Made by a program: the position numbers and the translations under genes
The notes under the pieces: model-generated
Told to the model about the DNA's origin: nothing
Database searches by the model: none
What the model saw: only the letters and a program-made list of their open reading frames with translations
Shown: one piece after another, positions 34,549 to 43,731 of the stretch
Layout: each line of letters begins with the position of its first letter
Position numbering within the stretch: position 1 is the stretch's first letter
Assembly: GCA_014239155.1 (NCBI GenBank)
Contig: JAAZZQ010000003.1
Span: 62,001-126,000, forward strand
Length of the DNA: 64,000 nt
Source of the DNA: Lachnospiraceae bacterium
Lineage (GTDB): Bacteria > Bacillota > Clostridia > Lachnospirales > Lachnospiraceae
Direction of reading: 5' to 3'

Positions 34549-36129
34549 TTATATATTCAGCAAATCACTATAAGCTTTCAATGCGCCGTCTGTATCATGA
34601 GCGAGCACTTTCTTTGCCAAAACCTTACCTAATTGAACCCCTTCCTGATCGAAGCTGTTGATGTTCCATACAAATCCCTGATACATCACCTTATTTTCAA
34701 AATGAGACAAAAGCGCTCCCAGTGCTTGGGGCGTTAACTGCTCACCGACAATAATACTAGAAGGGCGTCCACCTTCAAAATTTTTATTACGATTTTCATC
34801 GTTTTTTCCACATGCGAATGCTACAATCTGTGCCGCAACGTTCGCGCAAAGTTTCTGCTGGCTTGTGCTGTCCTGAATCACAACATCCCTACCCATTTGG
34901 TTATTTTTAAAGCCAACAAACTGAAGTGGAACAATATCCGTTCCCTGATGCAGTAACTGATAGAAAGAATGCTGTCCGTTCGTCCCCGGTTCACCGAAAA
35001 TAACAGGTCCTGTAGAATACTTCACCGGATCGCCAAAACGGTTTACCGACTTACCGTTGGATTCCATATCAAGCTGCTGCAAGTGTGCAGGAAAGCGGCT
35101 CAAGGCTTGAGAATAAGGTAGTACAGCCGTATTCTGATAACCAAGGACATTGCGCTCATACACACCAATCAATGCATCTAGCATCGCTGGATTTGTAAAG
35201 ATATCTTTGTTTTGTGCCAACTTGTCCTCCGCTGCTGCACCGTCAAGGAACTGTGCAAATACTTCAGGACCAAATGCCAGAGACAATACTGCACCACCCA
35301 CACCGGAAGTGGAGGAGAATCTACCACCGATATAATCATCCATAAAAAACGCTGCCAGATAATCATCGCTCTTTGCCAAAGGTGAAGTTTCGCTGGTAAC
35401 TGCAATCATATGCTTAGAAGCATCTAAACCTGCATTCTTTAACGCGTCCTTTACAAATGACTCGTTGGTCAGTGTTTCCAAAGTAGTACCAGATTTAGAC
35501 ACTAATACAAAAAGGGAATGCTCCACGTCAATGGAATTCAGCACTGCTGCCGCATCATCAGGATCTACATTACTAATGAACTTGGCTTCCATTTTAAACG
35601 TATTATTTACCTTAGCCCAATTCTCCAAAGCTAAGTACATTGCACGGGGGCCAAGATCGCTACCACCAATACCAATCTGTACAACGGTAGTAAATTTGTC
35701 CCCTGCCGCGTTCGTAATTTCACCGTTATGCACTTTATTTGCCAATTCTGCAATCTTTTGCTGTTGTTCCATATAAAAACTGCGTTTGTCCACACCGTCA
35801 GCAACAACAGCTTCGCCTAACTGTCCACGGGTCAGGTGATGAAGTACCATACGCTTTTCTCCAGTATTAATTACCTCACCGTTGTAAAGCGCCTCAAATT
35901 TCTCTGCAAGCTGCATTTCTTCTGCCAATTTTGCAAAAACCTCCAACGCTCTGTCATCCACCTGCTTCGCAGCATAGTTATAGGTAAGTCCTGCCGCCAT
36001 AGGGACATGATATTTCTTTACACGTTCTGCGCCGCTCTCCCCCGACATTGCCTCTGTAAGATTAACAGGCGCCACCTTTAACAGCTCCTGATATGCAGAA
36101 ATAGTATCTAAGTTATTCCAAGTAATCAT
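34549..36129 (-). CDS. pgi: Glucose-6-phosphate isomerase
   Basis: Interconverts glucose 6-phosphate and fructose 6-phosphate. At 526 residues it is of the long bacterial type rather than the about 450-residue form usual in Firmicutes. It has VQIGIGGSDLGPRAMYLAL, VSKSGTTLETLTNE (SIS domain), GGRFSSTSGVGG, a catalytic-loop MESNGKSVNRFGDPV and HSFYQLLHQGTDIVPLQFVGF. The start at 36129 follows AAGGAGG by 12 bases. The long-form sequence and its own promoter and terminator could point to acquisition by transfer; this is not tested. Confidence 0.95.
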   Translation of the reverse strand: MITWNNLDTISAYQELLKVAPVNLTEAMSGESGAERVKKYHVPMAAGLTYNYAAKQVDDRALEVFAKLAEEMQLAEKFEALYNGEVINTGEKRMVLHHLTRGQLGEAVVADGVDKRSFYMEQQQKIAELANKVHNGEITNAAGDKFTTVVQIGIGGSDLGPRAMYLALENWAKVNNTFKMEAKFISNVDPDDAAAVLNSIDVEHSLFVLVSKSGTTLETLTNESFVKDALKNAGLDASKHMIAVTSETSPLAKSDDYLAAFFMDDYIGGRFSSTSGVGGAVLSLAFGPEVFAQFLDGAAAEDKLAQNKDIFTNPAMLDALIGVYERNVLGYQNTAVLPYSQALSRFPAHLQQLDMESNGKSVNRFGDPVKYSTGPVIFGEPGTNGQHSFYQLLHQGTDIVPLQFVGFKNNQMGRDVVIQDSTSQQKLCANVAAQIVAFACGKNDENRNKNFEGGRPSSIIVGEQLTPQALGALLSHFENKVMYQGFVWNINSFDQEGVQLGKVLAKKVLAHDTDGALKAYSDLLNI

Positions 36130-36188
36130 AATCGATCCCGACCTCCTTAAATTTATTTTTATTGTGAACAAAAACTCTTTTCCTTAAA

Positions 36189-36217
36189 ATTATACTATGG
36201 AATATTGATAAATTCAA
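36189..36217 (-). promoter_or_regulatory. Sigma-A promoter of pgi
   Basis: TTGAAT (36212-36217), 17-base spacer, TATAAT (36189-36194), about 60 bases before the pgi start codon. Confidence 0.8.
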
Positions 36218-36351
36218 GTATATGGAAAAATTATATGACTATGGTTTTCCCATATTGCTATCATAAAAATATTTTTCATAAATATCTCTCTACAAGAAAT
36301 AAAATCTATTTGAACCAATAAATATATCTTTCAAGCCATTTTGGGATAAAA

Positions 36352-36428
36352 AATAGCGGCTGATTTTTCTCTGAATTATATGGTATTAATACCAAATACC
36401 ATTAACAAAGAAATATCAACTCGCTATT
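36352..36428 (-). terminator. Long hairpin terminator of the GNAT gene
   Basis: AATAGCG and CGCTATT enclose about 60 bases that pair further (GTTGAT with ATCAGC, TTTCT with AGAGAAA) around an inner AATGGTATT palindrome. A run of six T follows on the minus strand. It lies 30 bases after the acetyltransferase stop. Confidence 0.6.
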
Positions 36429-36457
36429 CTCAAACATCTCAATCATAATAATAAACT

Positions 36458-36892
36458 TTACAATTCTTTTGTAAAACAAATAATTCTATTTACTTCTGTA
36501 AAGTTCATCGCTTTGTGAAAATGAAAACTGTCTATATTCTCCATTTCACAATCACTTGCAAACTCTTGGCAGCCATTCTCCTTTGCCCACGTCTCACACT
36601 CTGCTAATAACTCTTTTGCATAGCCCTTATTGCGATACTCTTCTTTGACAAAAATTCCTTCTAAGTAGCCAACAGGAGTTGTTTTAGTGCCTTCTACATA
36701 GTCATATCGCAACTGACATTGGGAAAAACCAACAGGCATATCATTTTCAAATTTCAAAAAAAATTGCGCGTTTGCTTTCGTAAAAATCTCAGAAAATTCA
36801 TAAAATAACGCGTCGGTAGAATTATTATCCCACAGCAACACTGCCAAACTTACCAGTGTCGCCAAATCGCTTTTTCTCGCTTTTCGTACCAT
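36458..36892 (-). CDS. GNAT acetyltransferase, AAC(6')-I-like
   Basis: 144 residues with the GNAT core: VGYLEGIFVKEEYRNKGYAK contains the R/Q-x-x-G-x-A acetyl-CoA loop, and EFASDCEMENIDSFHFH with NRIICFTKEL at the end closely resemble aminoglycoside 6'-N-acetyltransferases. Whether it acetylates aminoglycosides or another amine cannot be decided from sequence. The ATG at 36892 is preferred to a TTG two codons earlier because GGGAG is 9 bases from it. Confidence 0.85.
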   Translation of the reverse strand: MVRKARKSDLATLVSLAVLLWDNNSTDALFYEFSEIFTKANAQFFLKFENDMPVGFSQCQLRYDYVEGTKTTPVGYLEGIFVKEEYRNKGYAKELLAECETWAKENGCQEFASDCEMENIDSFHFHKAMNFTEVNRIICFTKEL

Positions 36893-36931
36893 ACCCAAAC
36901 ACTCCCTTGATTGATACTTACATCATTATCA

Positions 36932-37543
36932 TTACTTTTCCAACATTTTTTTCAGGCATTTTACTATGCCTTCCCGATTTTTTGCTGATTTCATAAAATA
37001 TGGAAGTCGGTCTGCCTCTGTCCGCATTGTGTTTGCATCAAAAGGTTTTTCCCTTAAATCTGCACTTAAATATTCAATTAGGTATACCAAATGATCATGA
37101 TTCAGCGCCCAAACAGTCTTGCCTTTAAAATTTGCCAAAAACCAGAGCTCCAATCCAAAGAAAGGTTCACAGCCATTCTTAATATCGTTTGTATAAATAA
37201 AAGATGGTGTCTTTTGAACCTTCCCTTGCATAACATAATTACAAAAAGGACAAGCAACATTGCACACAGAAAGATTTTGCTTATTATGATTGGAGATAGA
37301 AACTCTGTAATATCGCCCACATTGCTTGCACTGATTCTCAAGTTGATAACGAAAGTTTGTACGAATCTCTATCTTTGAATATCCACAATTAGTACAGCTA
37401 AAATAAATATTTGTTATATCCGCTCTTACAATACTAGATTGACTGCATTTAGGGCATTTCACGCAAAGCCCAGAAATAACAGCCCTATTGAGCGCATATG
37501 TAGAATAAGGTTTATCTATTACACGTTTTTGGTTGTTCCCCAT
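36932..37543 (-). CDS. Zinc-ribbon protein of unknown function
   Basis: 203 residues. The first about 110 hold four CxxC pairs: CVKCPKC, CTNC, CKQC and CPFC (plus a lone Cys), i.e. two probable zinc ribbons. The C-terminal half has GLELWFLANFKGKTVWALNH, a segment suggestive of a small alpha/beta domain, and a helical basic end (FMKSAKNREGIVKCLKKML). No catalytic motif is recognised. It may bind nucleic acid or protein. The GNAT gene follows in the same direction after 39 bases. Confidence 0.7.
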   Translation of the reverse strand: MGNNQKRVIDKPYSTYALNRAVISGLCVKCPKCSQSSIVRADITNIYFSCTNCGYSKIEIRTNFRYQLENQCKQCGRYYRVSISNHNKQNLSVCNVACPFCNYVMQGKVQKTPSFIYTNDIKNGCEPFFGLELWFLANFKGKTVWALNHDHLVYLIEYLSADLREKPFDANTMRTEADRLPYFMKSAKNREGIVKCLKKMLEK

Positions 37544-37705
37544 TTATCGCCTCTCAACTCCCGAATCATATTTTCATAAACTATGCATTCTTGCCTATAA
37601 AAAATAACTGATTTTTGTTACTTTATACCTTTACATGCAAAAATCAAACACTAACATACACATATATTCTTAGTTTTAGAAAATAAGTCAACAATAACTA
37701 TGCTA

Positions 37706-39286
37706 TTACAGTTGCAAAACAGCATCAAAATGATCTAACACTTCTTTGCTCCTGTCATGTGTTATCACAATCACAATTTTATCCTTAATACCAAAAATCA
37801 TATTAAAAATTTCATTTGCTGTCGCGGTATCTAGATTGCTTGTCGGCTCATCAAACACAAGAACATCATAATCAAATACCATAAAGCGCGCAATATCAAT
37901 CCGCTGCTTCTCTCCAAAGGATACCTCACAGGAATCAGACACATCAATTTCTTTTTGTACTAGTTCACTATCCAGTTTTAAATCCTGACAAATTTGATTG
38001 ACCTTCTCATCAGATACATCTCTTCTGTAAAGCACAATATTATCTCTGACTGAACCGTCAATTAAAAATTCATTTCGTTGAATATAACCAATTTTTTGAT
38101 AAATACTATCGGAGTCAAGTATTCGGATATCTTGACTGTTTATTCGGACTGTACCCTCATACTCGCTTTCTGTCAGATATTTCATGAGTAAATGTATTAA
38201 TGTTGATTTTCCTTTTCCAGATTCACCGACAATCGCATATTTCTTGCCAGCTTCAAACGTCATATGAAATCCCTGAAATATTTCTTTATTTCCAAAGTAA
38301 AGATTGATATTATTAAATTCAATCTTTTGTACTTCGTCTACAAACTTTTTCTCTATCTTCTTCTCTATTGTCTGTTCCTGATTAATCCGACAAATAATTT
38401 CCTTTGTTGTTCCCATTAGATTTTTTTCTTGTACAAAACGCTGCAATGGTGAAAATACACCATTTAAAAGTTGGACTGCCGCAATCAAAAGTCCCACTGT
38501 CATATCTCCGTGAAGCACAAACCAGATACCCACAGCCATGCACAAAAGCTGCGAAAGCATTCCAATTGCCATTCCAATATTATTTGATGTAATTTTAGCA
38601 AAGAGATAATTCTTTCTTGACTTTTCATACTCCTCATCTCTTGCATTTAGTTTTTCGCTAAAAAGTTTTCCTAATCCCAAAAGCTTTACCTGTTCAAAAC
38701 CTTTTAAAAAATTTTCAAGCAATGCCATATAGACACTGTTGCTGCGCGTGTATTCCACTGTTTTTCTTGCCATAATTGCTCCTGGAATCTGTGACAAAAC
38801 AACAGTAAGAAAGGAAATGATGACAAAAGAAAACCCAAGCTTCCAATTGATTAAAAAGATGGACAACAGACACACTGCAGCAGATAACATATTGGCAATA
38901 ATATTGCATTTTGGCATCAAATAATTGTCCACCACAAGGTCAATATCTTTGGAATACAGGCTTAGATAATATCCATTTTTCTCAGCAAAAAATGTATTTA
39001 GTTCCTTATGATAAAGCGCCTTATAAAGATCTTTTTTCAAACAACGCACAATCTTATTGACATAGATAATTTCCGTATAATTATAGATAAACGAGACAAT
39101 TAACCAGCCTACTGCCATGTATATACAAAACAGCATTGTTGTTTGAAGAGAATCTGTTGGATCAATCACCACATCAATTACTTTTCCAAGCCAGAAGGAA
39201 AACTGCGCCATAAAAATTGCTGAGACAAATCCCAAAATCACTGTTAAAATATAAATTCCTCTATACCTTTTTTCTGCTGTTGCCAT
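37706..39286 (-). CDS. ABC exporter, fused permease and ATPase
   Basis: 526 residues: a six-helix ABC exporter transmembrane domain (about 1-290), then a nucleotide-binding domain with Walker A GESGKGKSTLIHL, Walker B VLVFDEPTSNLD and the switch VIVITHD. The signature motif reads VSFGEKQR instead of LSGGQ, a notable deviation, and the chain is shorter than most exporters (about 580). Such half-transporters form dimers. No substrate gene, peptide precursor or accessory protein is adjacent, so the cargo is unknown. Confidence 0.88.
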   Translation of the reverse strand: MATAEKRYRGIYILTVILGFVSAIFMAQFSFWLGKVIDVVIDPTDSLQTTMLFCIYMAVGWLIVSFIYNYTEIIYVNKIVRCLKKDLYKALYHKELNTFFAEKNGYYLSLYSKDIDLVVDNYLMPKCNIIANMLSAAVCLLSIFLINWKLGFSFVIISFLTVVLSQIPGAIMARKTVEYTRSNSVYMALLENFLKGFEQVKLLGLGKLFSEKLNARDEEYEKSRKNYLFAKITSNNIGMAIGMLSQLLCMAVGIWFVLHGDMTVGLLIAAVQLLNGVFSPLQRFVQEKNLMGTTKEIICRINQEQTIEKKIEKKFVDEVQKIEFNNINLYFGNKEIFQGFHMTFEAGKKYAIVGESGKGKSTLIHLLMKYLTESEYEGTVRINSQDIRILDSDSIYQKIGYIQRNEFLIDGSVRDNIVLYRRDVSDEKVNQICQDLKLDSELVQKEIDVSDSCEVSFGEKQRIDIARFMVFDYDVLVFDEPTSNLDTATANEIFNMIFGIKDKIVIVITHDRSKEVLDHFDAVLQL

Positions 39287-39340
39287 AATATTTATTCTCC
39301 TTTTTAATAGTTTTATAATTTGACTTCTATCATAGGAAAA

Positions 39341-39379
39341 AAGACCACTTGTGTAAATCGCTTTTTGTCAAGTGGTCTT
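39341..39379 (-). terminator. Terminator of the acetyltransferase gene
   Basis: AAGACCACTTG pairs perfectly with CAAGTGGTCTT (11 bp), followed by TTTTTTCC on the minus strand. Confidence 0.85.
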
Positions 39380-39439
39380 CTTTTAAAGGTAAGAGGTTTG
39401 TTATCCGCAATAAACACCTTCTGAGCGAAAAGATACTTA

Positions 39440-40012
39440 TCATTCAAGTATCTTTATAACTTTACATGGACTTCCCACCGCCACACAGTTCGCAGGAATC
39501 TCACGATTGACTACACTTCCTGCTCCGATTACGCTGTTCTCTCCTATTGTAACCCCGGGCAAAATAATACTTCCCCCACCAATCCATACATTGTTCTTTA
39601 TCTCAACTGATTGTGCATAAGTTCTGAAAAATGTAGTGTTTCTTTCCTTCCAATCTGTAACTAATCGTTCTTGTGGCAAAACAGGGTGAGAAGATGTATA
39701 AATTTGCACATTGGAAGCTATCAACACATTCTCTCCAATTGTTATCCTTTTGTTATCTACAAAAGTACAATTCATACCAATGATTACATTATCCCCAATA
39801 AAAATATTATCCCCGTGATCACAATGAAATGGTGTGTCTATTGTTACATTATTTCCTATATGCCCCAACAATTCATGAAGAATCCGCTCTCTTTCTTTTG
39901 TGTCTCTATAATCAGAAAAGTAATATTCTCGCGTTAGCTTTCTTGTGCGGGCAATCAAGTTTAATGTCGCCTCATCTGCGGTTTCCAAAAAATCAGAATC
40001 ATTATATTCCAT
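39440..40012 (-). CDS. Hexapeptide-repeat O-acetyltransferase (LacA/Maa type)
   Basis: 190 residues with an N-terminal maltose-acetyltransferase-like helix region (LIARTRKLTREYYFSDY) and left-handed beta-helix hexapeptides: IFIGDNVIIGMNCTFVD, ITIGENVLIASNVQIYTSSH (with the active-site histidine), VWIGGGSIILPGVTIGENSV, IGAGSVVNREIP and the closing GSPCKVIK. It transfers acetyl from acetyl-CoA to a sugar hydroxyl. Substrate unknown. Single gene with its own terminator. Confidence 0.92.
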   Translation of the reverse strand: MEYNDSDFLETADEATLNLIARTRKLTREYYFSDYRDTKERERILHELLGHIGNNVTIDTPFHCDHGDNIFIGDNVIIGMNCTFVDNKRITIGENVLIASNVQIYTSSHPVLPQERLVTDWKERNTTFFRTYAQSVEIKNNVWIGGGSIILPGVTIGENSVIGAGSVVNREIPANCVAVGSPCKVIKILE

Positions 40013-40119
40013 TTTTTCCTCCTGTTTAATTTTTCAATTTTTGAATATCATTATTCTATCATATGCCCACATACAATTCTACCAAAATTTGGTTAATTGA
40101 TACAATTTAGAGCTATCGC

Positions 40120-41403
40120 TCAAAATTCCTTATATTTTTTCCAGCTACACACAATGTAGAGAACCGATACCACCGCCACAAAGGAAAAAATCCCCGACCA
40201 TATCCACGGAAAACGTACTTGCATAAAATCCAACTCACTTGCTCCATTTATAATAAGTATAAAAGGAACTGTATAGTAAAATGGAAAGACATGCCGAAAA
40301 AATTGTCCAATTATTGCAGGCAACACACAACAAAGTATTTTTGAAATACGAACAACAGTTTTGCTTAAAATATCTGGTACGAAACACATCAGTGCAATTC
40401 CTGGCAAAAGTAAGATAATCAACTGACTTATCTGAAATATAATTCCTCTAAAATTATCTCGCCCAATGACATTCAAGAAAACAGGAAGCACCAATCCTAT
40501 AGCAGATGCCACAATTGACTGAAATGGGCTATTGCAATGCGCAGAGAAATACAATGACAGCGCAGCCGCCTCTATCATTCCAAAAAATCCTTGTAATAAA
40601 TAAAATGACAGGTACTTTTGTACACTCCAAGTAGAAGTATTATTATAACCATTCCACTCCCATACGCTCTCTCCCAACGCCTGACCACTAAAACAGCCTA
40701 GCCCATCCAGTCCAAAAACACTCCATACAAATAGAAAATCGAAAAGAACAATCACAGCAAACACACTGGCTGCTATTGTCATTCCCGCAGCAATTTTTGC
40801 TGCAATATCCTTCCGCTGCCCTTCTTTTGTAGTAAACAAAATTTGTTTGGTATTGTTATAATTTTCTTCTGAATAAATTGGAGACAAAGTAAGAACAATG
40901 AATACCAGTCCCAAAACAAATCCAATTCCCAAAACAGCCTCAAACACTTCCCAGCCATATGTATATTCCAATCGCAATGGTTTTCCTGTTGCCGCGCTTG
41001 CTTTTCCTAAATCTGTCTCTGCAATTGGATTGGTGTGCGCTGCCACTTTATAATCGTCATACGAACGAAAATATCCATCTGAGAAGTGTTTCATAATAAA
41101 CGCATTCAGATAATTCTGGTTCAAAAATCTCCCATAATACTCTTTTACACCGCTTGGAAATCCGTATTTTTGGATTATTGCCGACACTTTTTCATCGGTT
41201 AAAACTCCCTTAAATTCCTCTACAATCTCTCTGTCCATTCGAACTGCCTGCAAGCCCTTATATTCCACTCCATTTATTGTTATATAATTGTCCACAGCAA
41301 GTGTGTACATAAATAACAGTAGAATCATAATCGTTGCAGTAACACTCAATAAAAACAATTTCCTTGAACAAATTTTATATAATTCCATCTTGTACAATCT
41401 CAT
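40120..41403 (-). CDS. ABC transporter permease
   Basis: 427 residues with about seven membrane segments and a large extracellular loop after the first (about 40-150), the layout of ABC-2 type permeases (MELYKICSRKLFLLSVTATI, later YNNTKQILFTTKEGQRKDIAAK). The ATG at 41403 follows AAGGAGG by 5 bases and lies just after the ATPase stop. Last gene of the ECF sigma operon. The substrate is probably a peptide or envelope-active compound by analogy with similar operons, but this is inference. Confidence 0.8.
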   Translation of the reverse strand: MRLYKMELYKICSRKLFLLSVTATIMILLLFMYTLAVDNYITINGVEYKGLQAVRMDREIVEEFKGVLTDEKVSAIIQKYGFPSGVKEYYGRFLNQNYLNAFIMKHFSDGYFRSYDDYKVAAHTNPIAETDLGKASAATGKPLRLEYTYGWEVFEAVLGIGFVLGLVFIVLTLSPIYSEENYNNTKQILFTTKEGQRKDIAAKIAAGMTIAASVFAVIVLFDFLFVWSVFGLDGLGCFSGQALGESVWEWNGYNNTSTWSVQKYLSFYLLQGFFGMIEAAALSLYFSAHCNSPFQSIVASAIGLVLPVFLNVIGRDNFRGIIFQISQLIILLLPGIALMCFVPDILSKTVVRISKILCCVLPAIIGQFFRHVFPFYYTVPFILIINGASELDFMQVRFPWIWSGIFSFVAVVSVLYIVCSWKKYKEF

Positions 41404-41414
41404 ATGCTTCCTCC

Positions 41415-42326
41415 TTATTCCCAAGCCCCTCTATTATGGCTGCGTTCGCACAAATAATAATACAAGTACGCGTCTTCTAAAACTGGCTCTATTGCTTTTG
41501 CCTCCTGATGCGGTTTCTCTTGTGACACAATCCGAAGTTCCACAGTTCCTCCATGCTCACTAGCTCTAAGATTGCTCACCGCATAGATTGCATTTAATGC
41601 ATTGGCCTCTTTCTCCGACACAACACACTTCCACACACAACCAGCAACAGGTTCCAAAATCTGCGCCTGTGTCCCCATCTTAATAAATGTCCCCTGTTTC
41701 ATAATCATAATCTGGTCCGCAATATACTCCACATCTGATACAATATGTGTCGATAGAATAACAATGCGATCCTTTCCCAAAGCGCTAATAATATTCCGAA
41801 AACGCACACGCTCTCGTGGGTCTAAGCCTGCTGTTGGCTCATCTAAAATTAGAATTTTGGGCTCGTTTAAAAGTGCCTGTGCAATGCCAACCCGCCGCAA
41901 CATTCCACCAGAAAAAGTCTTTAATTTTTTATTCTGAACCTCTGTCAACCCCACTATTTCCAGTAGATTGTCAATCCGCTCTCTGGCGGTCTCTGGCGCA
42001 ATTGCTTTTAATGCCGCGATATAATTTAGAAACCGCACAGCACTAAAGTCTTTATAGTAGCCAAACTCCTGCGGCAGATACCCTAAAAGATTTCGGTATG
42101 CACCCCCAAGCTGCCTAATAGGGATTCCATCATATGTAATCTGCCCCTGTGTTGGCTTTAAAATGCCAACAATCATGCGCATCAAAGTCGTTTTCCCCGC
42201 GCCATTTTCCCCCAAAAGTCCATATATTCCATGTTCAAAACCTACTGTCAAATTCCAAACTACCTTTTTCTCCTGTTTTTTGTCTTGATATACCTTCTCC
42301 AGTCCAGTCAACATTAATCCGCACAT
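41415..42326 (-). CDS. ABC transporter ATP-binding protein
   Basis: 303 residues: Walker A GLLGENGAGKTTLMRM, Q-loop YLPQEFG, signature TFSGGMLRRVGIAQ, Walker B LILDEPTAGLDPRER and switch STHIVSD, followed by a C-terminal extension typical of ABC-2 export ATPases. It overlaps the membrane-protein gene before it by 13 bases with GGGGG 7 bases from the ATG, indicating coupled translation. Partner of the permease that follows. Confidence 0.93.
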   Translation of the reverse strand: MCGLMLTGLEKVYQDKKQEKKVVWNLTVGFEHGIYGLLGENGAGKTTLMRMIVGILKPTQGQITYDGIPIRQLGGAYRNLLGYLPQEFGYYKDFSAVRFLNYIAALKAIAPETARERIDNLLEIVGLTEVQNKKLKTFSGGMLRRVGIAQALLNEPKILILDEPTAGLDPRERVRFRNIISALGKDRIVILSTHIVSDVEYIADQIMIMKQGTFIKMGTQAQILEPVAGCVWKCVVSEKEANALNAIYAVSNLRASEHGGTVELRIVSQEKPHQEAKAIEPVLEDAYLYYYLCERSHNRGAWE

Positions 42327-43075
42327 AAAATTTCCCCCTTATCTAATACACGCAAAAAATGTTTGATTTGTAGGCAAAAAATACCAATACCCACAAACAA
42401 TGCAACAATCCAGAACCCTATCGCTGATGTTCTATACAACATGGGTATAAAAGCAAAAATTCCCCAAAAAAATGCCGAAAAAATGCCCACAGCAACCAAC
42501 AATAATATATTTTTTCTCCCAATCTCTGTGAGCATCACTGTCATACAAACACATTCTGTAAACACAAAAGGAACAAGAATATAAATACCAGTCGTTATAA
42601 TATCCTTTTCCAGTCTACTATTCGCAAAAATAATAAATATCATTAGCGCTGCAAGACTAAGAATCCCCGAATAAGCCATCTGGAATGTAACAAGCTGACG
42701 CACATTAAAGTAACAAGCCGCCTCTAACTCCGTAATTTTTGAAAAGAACATACTGCCGACTTCCAGAAAAGATAATGCCCCAAGCACACCTGAAAAAATC
42801 ATACCGTATTTTTCCCAAGACTCTATATCAAACCAGTTTGTCCAGACCAAAACAACAACACCAACACAGACTGCCAAATGCATCCATAATATATTTTTGT
42901 TCATATGGCGAATTTGTCCCTTTACAATCTGCCGCCACGAACTAATTTTATGTTCCTGCTCTGTCTTTTGGACTCCAATGCACTTTAAAATCTCTTGCTT
43001 TTTGGACACATCAACTATGACATTCCTGTCACTTTTTACAAATAAATCTTTGATAATATCTGTCTTTTCACGCAT
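42314..43075 (-). CDS. Six-helix membrane protein, possible anti-sigma factor
   Basis: 253 residues. An N-terminal cytoplasmic part of about 60 residues (DLFVKSDRNVIVDVSKKQEI) precedes six membrane segments. It overlaps the ECF sigma gene by 8 bases and the ATPase gene by 13, a position often held by anti-sigma factors, but there is no zinc-binding HxxxCxxC motif and no family I recognise. It may instead be part of the transporter. Confidence 0.65.
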   Translation of the reverse strand: MREKTDIIKDLFVKSDRNVIVDVSKKQEILKCIGVQKTEQEHKISSWRQIVKGQIRHMNKNILWMHLAVCVGVVVLVWTNWFDIESWEKYGMIFSGVLGALSFLEVGSMFFSKITELEAACYFNVRQLVTFQMAYSGILSLAALMIFIIFANSRLEKDIITTGIYILVPFVFTECVCMTVMLTEIGRKNILLLVAVGIFSAFFWGIFAFIPMLYRTSAIGFWIVALFVGIGIFCLQIKHFLRVLDKGEILCAD

Positions 43076-43598
43076 AATCTCCTCCTATTTTTTTCTTGAT
43101 TGTCGCAATTCCAAGTCGAAATCGCGACTTTGTTGTTGAGAGAGAACAGCCTGTAATTTTGGCAATCTCATGAAATTTTAGTTCATCATGAATACGCAAT
43201 ATTACAACCTCTCTCTGTTCTTGTGGTATGCTTTGCAATAGCTCCCGCAAGTAAAGTTCGCTGTCACAGTTTTCAATCGTTCTAATATCATTTAAATTTG
43301 AATATCTGTCCTCTTCTATATCTTCTATCCTATCAAAAGAAATTGTATTTTCTCGTTGTATAGATTGTCTGCGAAAATAATCACAGCACAGATTACGCGC
43401 AATCATAATAAGATATGCTCTAAGATTTTTGTGACCGCGCGAATCCATATATTTAAGATACCGCAAAAACACTTCCTGTGTAATATCATAAGAGTCTGTT
43501 GGATTTCCGGTGTAATATCGACAGAATCGGTAAATATCCTCATAATATGTTTCGACTGCCAACTGAACACGCTCCTGTTTGCTTTTCTGATTAATCAT
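43068..43598 (-). CDS. ECF-type RNA polymerase sigma factor
   Basis: 176 residues with sigma region 2 (YYEDIYRFCRYYTGNPTDSY, DITQEVFLRYLKYM, LRAYLIMIARNLCCDYFRR) and region 4 (SIPQEQREVVILRIHDELKF, HEIAKITGCSLSTTKSRF). It heads an operon with a membrane protein and an ABC exporter, so it probably controls its own operon in response to an envelope signal. The GGGGTG site is 5 bases from the ATG. Confidence 0.93.
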   Translation of the reverse strand: MINQKSKQERVQLAVETYYEDIYRFCRYYTGNPTDSYDITQEVFLRYLKYMDSRGHKNLRAYLIMIARNLCCDYFRRQSIQRENTISFDRIEDIEEDRYSNLNDIRTIENCDSELYLRELLQSIPQEQREVVILRIHDELKFHEIAKITGCSLSTTKSRFRLGIATIKKKIGGDYA

Positions 43599-43677
43599 TT
43601 GTCACCCCTGCAAGGAAATTTATTTGTATACACTATATAAGACTTATCTATTCCCAAAAAAGATTAACAAATCAAAA

Positions 43678-43703
43678 AAAGAGTGTAAATTACAACACTC
43701 TTT
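43678..43703 (-). terminator. Terminator of the DUF2828 operon
   Basis: AAAGAGTGT pairs with ACACTCTTT around 8 bases and is followed by seven T on the minus strand, about 30 bases after the DUF2828 stop codon. Confidence 0.85.
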
Positions 43704-43731
43704 TATTCTTCCTTACATATATGATTTCATT

